Assembly: GCA_002438345.1 (NCBI GenBank)
Contig: DJUJ01000187.1
Coordinates: 59,328 to 71,075 of the forward strand
From: Paenibacillus sp. UBA6285
GTDB lineage: Bacteria; Bacillota; Bacilli; Paenibacillales; Paenibacillaceae
Direction: 5' to 3'
DNA: 11,748 bases
Position numbers and translations under genes: made by a program. Positions 1 to 7,753 of this stretch are shown in pieces. The notes under the pieces are model-generated. The model saw only the letters and a list, made by a program, of their open reading frames with translations. It was not told the origin of the DNA and ran no database searches. Within the stretch, counting starts at the first letter, position 1; each line of letters opens with the position of its first letter.

Positions 1-1615
1 AACGCAAATTGTTAATACAACCGAAGCCAGCATTGTCCAGCAGAATCACGTTAATTTTCTTGTTCTCCTGAAGGCTTGTCACCAGTTCAGAGTGCATCAT
101 TTGATAGCTACCGTCTCCTACCAGCGCATAAACCTCCCGTTCCGGTTCAGCCAATTTCACGCCGAGTGCACCGGAGATTTCATAACCCATGCACGAAAAA
201 CCGTATTCCATATGGTAAGTATCCGGCACAGCGCAATTCCACATCCGCTGCATATCACCTGGCAGACTGCCTGCGGCCCCAATGACTATAGCGTCTTTCG
301 GGAGGTGCTCATTGAGTATCCCGAGTACTTGTGTTTGCGTCAGAGAAGTATTCAGCATCGCCGCATACTCGGAAAGCTTGTCATCCAAGTGCCCGGCAAT
401 TTCGGGCACAAAGGAAGCTGAAGCACTGTTCGCATCCTCCTTCACCGGATACTCCACGCCTGTGAGACGCTCTCTTTCCACTTCCCACGCCTTCCTTGCC
501 GACACGATTTCGTCCGTATATCCTGAACGGTAACCGCGCTCCTCCAAGGCTTCCGTCAGCGCTTTCAAACCTTCGGCAGCATCGCAGACTACAGCCAGAG
601 CATCCAGTTTAGCGGCATGATAAGGAGAGGCATTGATCGTCAGAAACTCCACTTCGGAATGCGCAAACAGACTCTTCGAAGCAGTGGTAAAGTCCGTAAA
701 CCGAGTGCCAACACCGATCACCAGATCCGCTTCTGTGGCCAGGGCATTGGCACTGCCATTGCCGGTAACGCCTATACCACCGAGATTGTAGGCACAATCG
801 CTTGCCACTGCACTTTTTCCAGCCTGCGTTTCGCCGAACGGGATGGCGAATTTCTCGGCAAAAGCGCGTAAGTCCGCTCCAGCATTCGCATACCGGACTC
901 CTCCACCGCAGACCAGCAAAGGTCGCTGTTTACCGGCAATAAGATCAGCCGCCGCGGCAATCTCATCTGGACGGGGAAGACGGGAAACGACCCGGTGGAT
1001 GCGCTTGCGGAAGAACTCAATCGGATAGTCCCAAGCTTCCCCTTGCACATCCTGTGGCAGTGCGATCGTAACCGCTCCGGTGTCGGCCTGATCGGTCAGC
1101 ACACGCATTGCATTCAGCAATGCCGACATCAGCTGCTCCGGTCGATAGATCCGATCCCAATATTTACTCACCGCTTTAAATGCGTCGTTGACCGTGATCG
1201 ACAGGTTATAGGTATGCTCCATTTGCTGTAGCACTGGATCGGGCTGGCGGGTAGCAAATGTGTCGCCGGGCAGCAGTAGCACCGGAATCTGATTCGCTGT
1301 CGCGGTGGCGGCGGCCGTCAGCATGTTGGCCGCTCCCGGACCCACCGAGGCGGTGCAGGCCATAATCCTCCGCCTGCGATTCTGCTTGGCGAACGCAGTT
1401 GCTGCATGAACCATTCCCTGCTCGTTTCTCCCCTGGTAGACCGTCAATGCACCTGGTGCTTCCTGCAGCGCCTGACCCAAGCCGAGGACATTTCCATGAC
1501 CGAAAACGGTGAATATACCGTGTACGAAACGCTCCGGTCCTTCGCCAAAGTCTACATATTGCTGATCTAGAAATCTCACCAGCGCCTGCGCCGTCGTTAA
1601 TCTGATCGTATCCAC
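1..1615 (-). CDS. iolD: 3D-(3,5/4)-trihydroxycyclohexane-1,2-dione hydrolase IolD (3' end outside window)
   Basis: Thiamine-diphosphate enzyme that opens the ring of 3D-(3,5/4)-trihydroxycyclohexane-1,2-dione to 5-deoxy-glucuronate, a cytoplasmic step of inositol catabolism. About 538 codons are visible without a stop; the B. subtilis protein has about 637, so roughly 100 C-terminal residues are missing. The N-terminal pyrimidine-binding domain carries YQGRNEQGM, with the catalytic Glu near residue 65. GPGAAN and [14 protein letters not shown] follow. The C-terminal ThDP domain has [10 protein letters not shown], then GDGS near residue 500 and [12 protein letters not shown]. The start is GTG at 1615, because the ATG two bases upstream (1617) reads only six codons to a stop. 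GGAGGG lies 7 bases before the GTG. The gene follows iolA by 25 bases, consistent with one operon. I rely on remembered similarity to B. subtilis IolD, which is strong along the whole visible length. Confidence 0.96.
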   Translation of the reverse strand, partial: MDTIRLTTAQALVRFLDQQYVDFGEGPERFVHGIFTVFGHGNVLGLGQALQEAPGALTVYQGRNEQGMVHAATAFAKQNRRRRIMACTASVGPGAANMLTAAATATANQIPVLLLPGDTFATRQPDPVLQQMEHTYNLSITVNDAFKAVSKYWDRIYRPEQLMSALLNAMRVLTDQADTGAVTIALPQDVQGEAWDYPIEFFRKRIHRVVSRLPRPDEIAAAADLIAGKQRPLLVCGGGVRYANAGADLRAFAEKFAIPFGETQAGKSAVASDCAYNLGGIGVTGNGSANALATEADLVIGVGTRFTDFTTASKSLFAHSEVEFLTINASPYHAAKLDALAVVCDAAEGLKALTEALEERGYRSGYTDEIVSARKAWEVERERLTGVEYPVKEDANSASASFVPEIAGHLDDKLSEYAAMLNTSLTQTQVLGILNEHLPKDAIVIGAAGSLPGDMQRMWNCAVPDTYHMEYGFSCMGYEISGALGVKLAEPEREVYALVGDGSYQMMHSELVTSLQENKKINVILLDNAGFGCINNLR

Positions 1616-1640
1616 ATAAATTCCCTCCCTTCGTCTGTTG

Positions 1641-3101
1641 TTATTGCCAGCGGGCAGTAACGACTTTTTTACGTGTATAAAATTCGATTCCGTCGCTTCC
1701 GTTCGCATGAAGATCGCCGTAAAAGGAATCCTTCCAGCCGGAGAAAGGGAAGAAGGCCATCGGTGCTGGCACACCGACATTGACACCAAGCATGCCTGAC
1801 TCAATATACTCCCGGAAATAGCGCACTTTCCCGCCATCGTTCGTAAAAATGCAGGCTCCGTTAGCAAACCGCGACGCATTGGCGACTTCAACCGCCTCCT
1901 CCACATCCTTAACGCGGATCACCGCAAGGACGGGTGCGAAAATTTCCTCCTGCCAGATCTTCATTTCCTGGGTCACCCCATCGAAAACCGTCGGTCCGAT
2001 AAAATAACCCTGTCCCTTCACAGCGGCGTCCTCTCGGCCATCCCTGAGCAACTTCGCTCCCTCAGCTACACCCTGTTCGATATAAGCAACCGTTTTGTCC
2101 TTATGATTTTGGCGGATAACCGGTCCAAGAAACGTGTCTTCACTCAGGCCGTTGCCAATGATCATACTGTCACATTCACGCAGCAGAATCGAGATTAACT
2201 CATCCGCGACCTCTTCCTGCACCGTTACCACGGAGCAAGCCATGCAGCGCTCTCCGGCAGAGCCGAAAGCAGCATTAACAATCTGCGATGCCGAAGCTTC
2301 AAGGTTCGCATCAGCAAGCACGATGGAATGATTCTTCGCTCCTGCCAACGCCTGAACTCGCTTCAAATGTGCCGTTCCCTTCTTATATACATACTCAGCT
2401 ACCGGCTGCGAGCCAACGAAGGAAATCGCTTTAACATCCGGATGCTCTAGCAGCCCGTTTACAACATCATGTGCTCCGTTAACTACATTGAGCACTCCTT
2501 TCGGAAGTCCGGCTTCCGTCATCAGTTCCACTAAACGCGCCGCCAGCAGCGGTGTACGTTCGGAGGGCTTCAGCACAAAGGTATTACCACAGGCAATAGC
2601 TAGCGGGAACATCCAGCAGGGTACCATCATCGGAAAGTTAAATGGAGTGATCCCACCAATCACACCGATGGGATAGCGATACATTCCGGACTCAATGCCT
2701 GTCGCGATATCCGGCAGCTGCCGGCCCATCATCAGCGTCGGCGCACCAGCCGCGAATTCCACACACTCGATGCCGCGTTGGACTTCTCCGTAGGCTTCCT
2801 TAAAGCTTTTTCCGTTCTCCAGCGTAATCGTTCTCGCCAGTTCATCCCAATGCTCCACCAAAAGCTGCTGGTATTTGAACAAGATCCGTGCTCTTCGCGG
2901 CACCGGCGTTTTGGACCATCCTGCAAAAGCCATCTTCGCTGCCGCCACAGCCCGGTCTACATCTTCTCTGCCGGACAGTGGAACTCTGGCTAATTCCTCA
3001 CCCGAGGCCGGATTATACACCGGATCTGTCTGCTTCGTGGCTGCTTCTACCCATTGCCCGTCAATATAATTGTGCAGAACCTGTACGTTTTGCTGTTCCA
3101 T
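1641..3101 (-). CDS. iolA: Methylmalonate/malonate-semialdehyde dehydrogenase (CoA-acylating) IolA/MmsA
   Basis: NAD- and CoA-dependent aldehyde dehydrogenase that turns malonate semialdehyde, the C3 product of inositol breakdown, into acetyl-CoA and CO2; the family also acts on methylmalonate semialdehyde from valine. The protein has 486 residues against 487 in B. subtilis. The coenzyme domain includes [12 protein letters not shown] near 155-166 and KPSERTP near 178-184. [10 protein letters not shown] near 280-289 holds the likely catalytic Cys286, and EEIFAP near 385-390 holds the conserved Glu. Arg109 and Arg285 sit where this CoA-dependent subfamily has invariant arginines. The reading frame could extend 13 codons further to a TTG at 3140, but the ATG at 3101 has AGGAG 8 bases upstream, so I use 3101. 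A 107-base gap separates it from iolC, and it is followed closely by iolD. Confidence 0.97.
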   Translation of the reverse strand: MEQQNVQVLHNYIDGQWVEAATKQTDPVYNPASGEELARVPLSGREDVDRAVAAAKMAFAGWSKTPVPRRARILFKYQQLLVEHWDELARTITLENGKSFKEAYGEVQRGIECVEFAAGAPTLMMGRQLPDIATGIESGMYRYPIGVIGGITPFNFPMMVPCWMFPLAIACGNTFVLKPSERTPLLAARLVELMTEAGLPKGVLNVVNGAHDVVNGLLEHPDVKAISFVGSQPVAEYVYKKGTAHLKRVQALAGAKNHSIVLADANLEASASQIVNAAFGSAGERCMACSVVTVQEEVADELISILLRECDSMIIGNGLSEDTFLGPVIRQNHKDKTVAYIEQGVAEGAKLLRDGREDAAVKGQGYFIGPTVFDGVTQEMKIWQEEIFAPVLAVIRVKDVEEAVEVANASRFANGACIFTNDGGKVRYFREYIESGMLGVNVGVPAPMAFFPFSGWKDSFYGDLHANGSDGIEFYTRKKVVTARWQ

Positions 3102-3208
3102 CCTACCCACTCCTTCGGCTCTAGTGATGTATTGGTGCAAATGTTGTTGCTAGCATGTTAATGATTGCTATAGTGACTGAATTCGTGTTCTCCGGTACTG
3201 CCGTCTGA
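3102..3208 (-). other. Untranslated iolC-iolA spacer
   Basis: This 107-base gap is longer than the other spacers inside the operon. I see no T-run terminator and no convincing promoter in it. On the minus strand a weak TAGCA/TGCTA inverted pair with a 10-base loop occurs around 3150-3170. The ribosome binding site of iolA (AGGAG at about 3110-3114) lies at its downstream end. A processing or partial-attenuation site is possible but not shown. Confidence 0.4.
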
Positions 3209-4219
3209 TTACTCAGCCCCTGAGACGATTTCCTCATTAGTTAATAAGAACGCTTCCAATTCATCTAAAGTTGGCATTGCATCGGAGCAGCTATGACGTG
3301 AGATGACGATGGATGCGGAGGCACTGCCACGTCTCATGGCATCGCTAACGCTTTCACCTCGCATTAGACTGTGGATAAAGGCCGAAGCGTAAGAATCACC
3401 TGCACCAAACGTCTTCAATACCTTCGTAGGAAAAATACCACTCCGGTGCTTTTGTCCGTCCGCCGTATAGGAGATTGACCCGCTTCCTCCATGCTTGATG
3501 ACGACTAGCTTCGCTTGGTGCGAGAACCAGCGATCTGCCGTTGCTTCATCGTCAGCATCTGTCTCATTGTACAAGTTCTCCATCATATTAAATTCCTCAC
3601 GAGTGCCAATGATACAATCGCATTTCTCAGCTGCTAGGTTATAATAAACCGCTGTTTCTGCGGCTGACTTCCAGGTATATGGACGATAATCCAGATCAAA
3701 AAATACAGTGACATTATGCTTCCGGGCAAATTCCAGCGTGACAAACACGGCTTCACGGGACGGGCTTTGTGCCAGTGCGGTGCCTGAGATCAGCAGCGCT
3801 TTAGACTTTCGGATGTAATCTTCTGAGATCTCTTCGGTATCCAGTAGCAAATCCGCCACATGGTCCCGGTACATCAGAATGCTACATTCCTGAGGGCTCC
3901 GTATTTCAGTAAAAGCAAGTCCAGTCACCGCGCCTGTCCGGTCAACGCTCACCTGACTGTCGTCAATGCCATGCTGCTGCAAATAGGTTTGGATAAAACG
4001 CCCCATTTGATCATCCGCGATCTTGCCGATGAAACCAGTGTTCATTCCTAGCCGCGCTGCGCCGATCACGATATTGGCGGGAGATCCGCCGACATATTTG
4101 GTAAACGTCATCGTCTCTTCCATCGGTCTTCCGGTTTCATTGGCATTCAAGTCAATACAGAGCCTACCAACGGCGATTAAATCCAGCGGCCGGGTAGGAT
4201 CGAACTGTAAATCGTTCAT
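3209..4219 (-). CDS. iolC: 5-dehydro-2-deoxygluconokinase IolC
   Basis: PfkB/ribokinase-family kinase that phosphorylates 2-deoxy-5-keto-D-gluconate at C6 with ATP, making the substrate of the aldolase IolJ. The protein has 336 residues, slightly longer than the 325 of B. subtilis IolC. The substrate region starts with GRLCIDLNANETGRPMEET near 18-36 and KYVGGSPANIVIGAARLG near 41-58. Further matches are ECSILMYRDHVADL near 111-124, SGTALAQSPSREAV near 145-158 and DYRPYTW near 177-183. The PfkB signature FGAGDSYASAF near 271-281 contains the likely catalytic base Asp275. The start ATG at 4219 has a perfect AAGGAGG about 8 bases upstream. It is the first gene of the iolC-iolA-iolD unit, behind a promoter with an operator at 4321-4376. 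The leader would be about 120 bases. Confidence 0.96.
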   Translation of the reverse strand: MNDLQFDPTRPLDLIAVGRLCIDLNANETGRPMEETMTFTKYVGGSPANIVIGAARLGMNTGFIGKIADDQMGRFIQTYLQQHGIDDSQVSVDRTGAVTGLAFTEIRSPQECSILMYRDHVADLLLDTEEISEDYIRKSKALLISGTALAQSPSREAVFVTLEFARKHNVTVFFDLDYRPYTWKSAAETAVYYNLAAEKCDCIIGTREEFNMMENLYNETDADDEATADRWFSHQAKLVVIKHGGSGSISYTADGQKHRSGIFPTKVLKTFGAGDSYASAFIHSLMRGESVSDAMRRGSASASIVISRHSCSDAMPTLDELEAFLLTNEEIVSGAE

Positions 4220-4320
4220 AGTGACGCCTCCTTAAAAAACTTCAGTGAAATGGATTCATGAAAAAGGATCAAACAAAGCTCTGGGTATTTATGAGAAGCA
4301 ACCACTAATGGGGTGAGATG

Positions 4321-4336
4321 GGGTAAGCGCTTAACC
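4321..4336. promoter_or_regulatory. LacI-type operator O1 of the iolC-iolA-iolD unit
   Basis: GGGTAAGCGCTTAACC is a 16-base near-palindrome (one mismatched pair) centred on CpG, the layout LacI-family hinge helices recognise. It matches the operator at 7677-7692 at 15 of 16 positions. It starts 11 bases after the TATACT -10 box and so covers roughly +5 to +20 of the transcript, where a bound repressor would block initiation or early elongation. The flanks (GG...CC) differ from the TG...CA flanks of CcpA cre sites, so a dedicated regulator, probably the one at 4552-5559, is more likely than CcpA. Assignment to that protein is inference. Confidence 0.8.
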
Positions 4337-4347
4337 AATTTACATTA

Positions 4348-4376
4348 AGTATAGTTTAGAATTTATGGTTTTGCAA
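4348..4376 (-). promoter_or_regulatory. Sigma-A promoter of iolC-iolA-iolD
   Basis: Reading the minus strand, TTGCAA (4376-4371) is followed by exactly 17 bases and TATACT (4353-4348). The predicted start is near 4341, leaving a leader of about 120 bases before iolC. The surroundings are AT-rich. The operator begins 11 bases after the -10 box, so the promoter is probably repressed without inducer. Confidence 0.8.
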
Positions 4377-4383
4377 TCCTGAA

Positions 4384-4392
4384 GTTTAAGCG
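4384..4392. promoter_or_regulatory. Possible operator half-site upstream of the iolC promoter
   Basis: GTTTAAGCG matches the left half of the operator (GGTTAAGCG) at 8 of 9 positions, but the right half is not conserved. It lies just upstream of the -35 box. Its centre is 63 bases from that of the main operator, close to six helical turns. It could be a weak auxiliary site for a looping tetramer or a chance match. Confidence 0.2.
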
Positions 4393-4424
4393 AAGTAGCG
4401 ATTGGGGGATACTGACCAGAAATC

Positions 4425-4475
4425 AAGCAACAAAAGACCTGTCCACCGACAGAAAGCAGCGGGTGAACAAGTCTT
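4425..4475 (-). terminator. Rho-independent terminator of the LacI-family gene
   Basis: On the minus strand, AAGACTTGTTCACC (4475-4462) pairs with GGTGGACAGGTCTT (4447-4434) to form a 14-base-pair stem with two G-T pairs and a 14-base loop. TTTTGTTGCTTGATTT follows. It sits 77 bases past the stop of the regulator gene and just before the iolC promoter, which separates the two transcription units. Confidence 0.75.
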
Positions 4476-4551
4476 CAGATAACAGATAATATAAGGGATA
4501 TATATTGTGCAGCTTATACTTTCTTAATGTTTGCGCAAATTCCATTGCCAC

Positions 4552-5559
4552 TTAAAGCGGCGCAGGACCCGTGGAATGACGAACAATCAACTCCGGCATC
4601 AGCATAATCTTGCGCTTGGGACTAGAGGGATTAACGATGGATTCGTTCAGCAGAATCATTGCCTGCTCCGTCATCTCACGCAAAGGCTGGGCAATACTGG
4701 TCAAGGTAGGATGGCAGATTTCAGCCAGCATCGTATTGTCAAAACCCACTACGGACAGATCAAGAGGAATCGACAACCCTGCGCTGCGCGCCTCCTTCAT
4801 TACCCCGATCGCGAGTAGATCGTTGCAGGCAAATATAGCGGTCGGTCGGTCTTCCGCCTGACTCAACATCGCGGCTGCCGCCTTGCGTCCATTCTCCAGT
4901 GTGGCCGATGTATGTATGATATTGGCCGGATTATCAAACGGAACACCCGCCGCCTTCAGCGCATCTAGGAAGCCCTCAGCGCGCAGCTTGCTCCCTGGTA
5001 GATTGTCGGAGATGATGCCGAGTCTGCGATGTCCCAAGGACAGTAAATATTCCGTTGCCTGATAACCTCCCTTATAGTCATCCACAGTGACACTGTTGCT
5101 CTCAATGATCCGGATATCGGCCGAGAACAACACTAACGGCACTTGGTCGGCCAGCAGATGGCGGATCATGTCCGTACTTCCGGTATGAGAAGCAATAATC
5201 AGGCCATCCACTCTTTTGCGCAAGAGCAGCGAAATATACCTGTCCGCCTTCTCGTCGCTCCGATCGGTACTGCACACGATTAAGTCGCTTCCTTGCTCCT
5301 GTGCATAATCCTCAATGCTACGGGCCGCCTCTGCAAAGAAGGGGTTGGCGATATCGGGAATCATCAGTCCGATGGTTCCCGTCCGCCTGCTCGTCAGCGC
5401 AGAGGCCACCAGGCTCGGCCGGTAGTTCAGCTCTTCCATGATCCGGTTAACCTTCTCCCGTGTCTTGTCACTGATTCTCCCGCTCTTGTTCAACACCTTG
5501 GACACTGTAGCGATGGAGACTCCCGCTTCCCGTGCCACATCATATATTGTAGGTTTCAT
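4552..5559 (-). CDS. LacI/GalR-family transcriptional regulator, probable inositol regulon repressor
   Basis: DNA-binding repressor of 335 residues with a sugar-binding-protein-like effector domain. The helix-turn-helix spans about 3-22 (TIYDVAREAGVSIATVSKVL). The hinge helix near 48-57 (PSLVASALTS) has the conserved Leu that wedges into a central CpG. The effector domain begins at GTIGLMIPDIANPFFAE (61-77) and ends with GFDNTMLAEICHPTLTSIAQP, as in CcpA and relatives. The recognition helix resembles that of CcpA (SMATVS), fitting an AAGCGCTT operator core. I chose ATG 5559 over the in-frame ATG 5586: the promoter at 5602-5630 would start RNA near 5595, leaving the upstream ATG about 9 bases of leader and cutting off its only ribosome binding site. 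It lies between the two iol units, each with an AAGCGCTT operator. The ligand (perhaps an inositol derivative) is unknown. B. subtilis uses a DeoR-type IolR here. Confidence 0.93.
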   Translation of the reverse strand: MKPTIYDVAREAGVSIATVSKVLNKSGRISDKTREKVNRIMEELNYRPSLVASALTSRRTGTIGLMIPDIANPFFAEAARSIEDYAQEQGSDLIVCSTDRSDEKADRYISLLLRKRVDGLIIASHTGSTDMIRHLLADQVPLVLFSADIRIIESNSVTVDDYKGGYQATEYLLSLGHRRLGIISDNLPGSKLRAEGFLDALKAAGVPFDNPANIIHTSATLENGRKAAAAMLSQAEDRPTAIFACNDLLAIGVMKEARSAGLSIPLDLSVVGFDNTMLAEICHPTLTSIAQPLREMTEQAMILLNESIVNPSSPKRKIMLMPELIVRHSTGPAPL

Positions 5560-5601
5560 CGTCAGTAAGCCCGCCTTTGCGTTCATGCATCTTATTCCTC
5601 G

Positions 5602-5630
5602 ATTATAGAGAACTCACCCAGTGGTGTCTA
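5602..5630 (-). promoter_or_regulatory. Near-consensus sigma-A promoter of the LacI-family gene
   Basis: On the minus strand TAGACA (5630-5625), a spacer of exactly 17 bases and a perfect TATAAT (5607-5602) form a strong promoter. The start of transcription would be near 5595. No AAGCGCTT palindrome is present here, so the regulator gene appears to be expressed constitutively and not to control itself through that site. Confidence 0.8.
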
Positions 5631-5694
5631 TTCAGCGATACCAAATGCTTGTCCAATGCGGCTAATGTTCGGTGAATAATTTCAGAGAAAAATA

Positions 5695-5730
5695 AATGCA
5701 CAAGAGAGGGCCTCCGCCATGCGGAGGCCC
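5695..5730 (-). terminator. GC-rich hairpin terminator after iolB
   Basis: GGGCCTCCGC and GCGGAGGCCC (5708-5717 and 5721-5730) form a perfect 10-base-pair stem with a 3-base loop, 13 bases past the iolB stop codon. Downstream on the minus strand the sequence is only moderately T-rich (TCTCTTGTGCATTT). The plus-strand side has no T run, so it acts on iolG-iolB transcripts. It may be a leaky terminator or mainly an mRNA 3'-end stabiliser. Confidence 0.75.
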
Positions 5731-5743
5731 CTATTGCGCTTGC

Positions 5744-6580
5744 TTATTCCCGCTCGTCATGTCTGTGCTGCTTCGTCCCAAATAGCCATTCATGATCCGG
5801 CTCATTGTGGAAGGCCCAAGTACGGACCGGACCCGCCATCACATTAAGATAATATGAATCATAGCCCGGTGGCGCGGACACCGGATGATAGCCCTCCGGA
5901 ACCAGCACGATGCTGCGGTCGGGCACAGACATTGTTTCATCGAGACTACGGTCATCATTATACACCCGCTGCACTACAAAACCATGGGCAGGATTTAACC
6001 GGTGGTAGTAAGTCTCTTCCAGATACGACTCCCCCGGTAGATTCTCCTGATCATGTTTGTGCGGAGGATAGCTGGACCAATTCCCACCGTCCGTGCGCAC
6101 CTCTACGACAAGCAGACTCTCGGCCTCACTTTGCTCAGGAAGAATGTTGGTCACCCGGCGCGACATGCTGCCAAAGCCGCGATCCTCAACCACTGCATCG
6201 GATGGAGCGATCAGACGCGGCCCGTATTTGCCCGTCCCCGGTGCAAGACAGACGGCAAGCTCCAGTTCCGTCAAAGCTGTAACTTCATACCTTCCTCCAG
6301 CCGGAATATATACCGCATAAGGAGGCATATCCTCAAACACAGACATGCGCTCTCCGATGTCAGTGAACAACTGACCATCCGCCCTTACGTTCGCCTTCCC
6401 CGCTAGTAGTACAAGGCAGATTTCATTCCCTTCCGTACTGCGGTTCAGAGTATCACCAGCCTGCAACTGATACACTTCAAAACCTACATACTTCCACCCG
6501 GCACTCTCTTTGCTCACTGCCACCACCAGTCCATCCTTGCCGGGCGGTCTTCCCTTTATGAGTAATTTGGACACTTTCAT
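5744..6580 (-). CDS. iolB: 5-deoxy-glucuronate isomerase IolB
   Basis: Cytoplasmic isomerase that converts 5-deoxy-D-glucuronate to 2-deoxy-5-keto-D-gluconate, between IolD and IolC in the pathway. The protein has 278 residues, near the 271 of B. subtilis, and shows the two-domain cupin fold of the family. The C-terminal cupin has YPPHKHDQENLPGESYLEE near 171-189 and VPEGYHPVSAPPGYDSYYLN near 227-246. His174, His176, Glu188/189 and His232 are the expected metal ligands. The ATG at 6580 is the first plausible start in frame, although its ribosome binding site is poor (a G-run only a few bases upstream). The gene follows iolG by 38 bases and shares its promoter at 7704-7733. The hairpin at 5708-5730 ends the unit. 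Confidence 0.96.
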   Translation of the reverse strand: MKVSKLLIKGRPPGKDGLVVAVSKESAGWKYVGFEVYQLQAGDTLNRSTEGNEICLVLLAGKANVRADGQLFTDIGERMSVFEDMPPYAVYIPAGGRYEVTALTELELAVCLAPGTGKYGPRLIAPSDAVVEDRGFGSMSRRVTNILPEQSEAESLLVVEVRTDGGNWSSYPPHKHDQENLPGESYLEETYYHRLNPAHGFVVQRVYNDDRSLDETMSVPDRSIVLVPEGYHPVSAPPGYDSYYLNVMAGPVRTWAFHNEPDHEWLFGTKQHRHDERE

Positions 6581-6618
6581 AGCCCCCCGTCTTCATGGTA
6601 TGCAGGCGCTCACAAAAC

Positions 6619-7656
6619 CTACATTGCCGATGCTTTCTCTCCGGCACAATGAGTCAGCTTGACCGGAAGCCCGGTCAGGTGCGATTCTTTCGCAGCTTCG
6701 GCAATCCGTTCTGCTTGCTGTCCGTCAAGACCGCTGCAAATAATCGGTTCTTGCAGGCGGATTGCCCGGGCGAACGCGGCAATCTCTTCCGAGAATGCTT
6801 GGTTATACCGCTCAAGGAAAAAATGAAGTGGCTGATCGCGCGTGACCGAAGCGGCTGTGGATACTTCCACAGTTGTCGGGCGGCAGTTATCGGCGACGGC
6901 CGAACCGCCGGAACCGAACACTTCCACCCGTTGATCATAGCCATATACAGCCTTCCGACTGTTATCAATAACGCAGATTGCTCCGCTAACAAAGGTCAGT
7001 GTAATGACTGCCGTGTCTACATCTCCGTTGCGTCCGAACATCGGATCAATCAGATTAGCGCCCCGGGTATACACTTCAGCCACTTCCTCACCCATCAGGT
7101 AGCGAGCCATATCAAAATCATGAATCGTCATATCCATAAACATTCCACCAGAAGAACGTACGTAAGCCTCGCCCGGAGGCTGCGGATCACGCGATGTAAT
7201 CTTCACAATTTGTGGGCTGCCCAGCTCCCCCGACTCAACCAGCTGCTTGAGTCTGCGGAAATTCGGGTCCATCCGACGGTTGAATCCGACCTGAAGTAAG
7301 ACGCCCTCTTCCTTTACAGTCTGCAATGCCTTGCTTGTCTGCGCCGATGACAGGCTGATCGGCTTCTCGCAAAAAATATGCTTTTTAGCGCGGGCAGCCT
7401 GCTCGATCCAGTATGCATGGGAATCCGTTGGTGTACAGATAAACACCGCTTCGATCTCAGGATCATTCAGTATATCTTCCCCGCTCACAAATATGGAGCC
7501 AAGGTTCCGGCTTTCCGCCCAGACCAACAATTCCTCACCTATTACAGCCTCAGAAATAGATTTTAGTTTAAATAATGGCATCATACGCAGATTATCTGCA
7601 TGAAGGCGGCCGATTCTGCCTGCGCCAATAATACCTACTACGATTGGATTTACCAT
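6619..7656 (-). CDS. iolG: myo-Inositol 2-dehydrogenase IolG (Gfo/Idh/MocA family)
   Basis: NAD-dependent oxidoreductase for the first step, myo-inositol to 2-keto-myo-inositol (scyllo-inosose). The protein has 345 residues against 344 for B. subtilis IolG. The Rossmann domain has GAGRIGRLHADNL near 11-23 and CEKPI with Lys98. FNRRMDPNFRR lies near 125-135 and SRDPQPP near 155-161. GGMFMDMTIHDFDMARY near 170-186 provides Asp175 and His179, matching the catalytic Lys97, Asp172 and His176 of the B. subtilis enzyme. A GTG two codons upstream (7662) is also in frame, but GGGGAGGA lies only 3 bases before it and 9 before the ATG at 7656, so I use the ATG. It is the first gene of the iolG-iolB unit, behind an operator-bearing promoter. 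Activity on scyllo-inositol or D-chiro-inositol is possible, since paralogues in this family differ in specificity. Confidence 0.93.
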   Translation of the reverse strand: MVNPIVVGIIGAGRIGRLHADNLRMMPLFKLKSISEAVIGEELLVWAESRNLGSIFVSGEDILNDPEIEAVFICTPTDSHAYWIEQAARAKKHIFCEKPISLSSAQTSKALQTVKEEGVLLQVGFNRRMDPNFRRLKQLVESGELGSPQIVKITSRDPQPPGEAYVRSSGGMFMDMTIHDFDMARYLMGEEVAEVYTRGANLIDPMFGRNGDVDTAVITLTFVSGAICVIDNSRKAVYGYDQRVEVFGSGGSAVADNCRPTTVEVSTAASVTRDQPLHFFLERYNQAFSEEIAAFARAIRLQEPIICSGLDGQQAERIAEAAKESHLTGLPVKLTHCAGEKASAM

Positions 7657-7676
7657 TTTCACTTATCCTCCCCCAA

Positions 7677-7692
7677 GGTTAAGCGCTTAACC
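7677..7692. promoter_or_regulatory. LacI-type operator O2 of the iolG-iolB unit
   Basis: GGTTAAGCGCTTAACC is a perfect 16-base palindrome centred on CpG. It lies 11 bases after the TATACT -10 box and about 4 bases before the Shine-Dalgarno sequence of iolG, covering roughly +5 to +20 of the transcript. It differs at one position from the operator before iolC. It fits the CcpA cre consensus poorly in its flanks. Its regulator is most likely the LacI-family protein encoded at 4552-5559. Confidence 0.85.
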
Positions 7693-7703
7693 CTCTCGTG
7701 ATT

Positions 7704-7733
7704 AGTATACTCCACACACCACCAAAGCTACAA
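7704..7733 (-). promoter_or_regulatory. Sigma-A promoter of iolG-iolB
   Basis: On the minus strand TTGTAG (7733-7728) is followed by 18 bases and TATACT (7709-7704). The predicted start is near 7697, giving a leader of about 40 bases that contains the operator. The -35 box is weaker than at the iolC promoter, while the -10 box is identical. Confidence 0.7.
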
Positions 7734-7753
7734 GCAAATATTTCCCCATTTTA

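Noticed and set aside
554..567. A cre-like element inside iolD (TGAAAGCGCTGACG on the minus strand), recalling the intragenic cre in the B. subtilis iol operon.
   Set aside because: It misses one fixed base of the consensus, and roughly one such match is expected by chance in both strands of a window this long. Nothing else supports it.
76..1231. Several short plus-strand open frames opposite iolD (and similar ones opposite every other gene).
   Set aside because: They lie within a well-supported coding sequence on the other strand, lack ribosome binding sites and resemble no known protein family.
3102..3140. An N-terminal extension of IolA starting with TTG at 3140.
   Set aside because: The ATG at 3101 has a well-placed AGGAG and gives 486 residues, matching the known family length; the extra 13 residues have no family counterpart that I recall.
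4321..7692. Reading the two AAGCGCTT palindromes as CcpA cre sites.
   Set aside because: They fail the TG...CA flanks at three or four of eleven fixed positions, share a different GG...CC flank, and flank a LacI-family gene. A dedicated regulator is the simpler reading, though CcpA cross-binding cannot be excluded.
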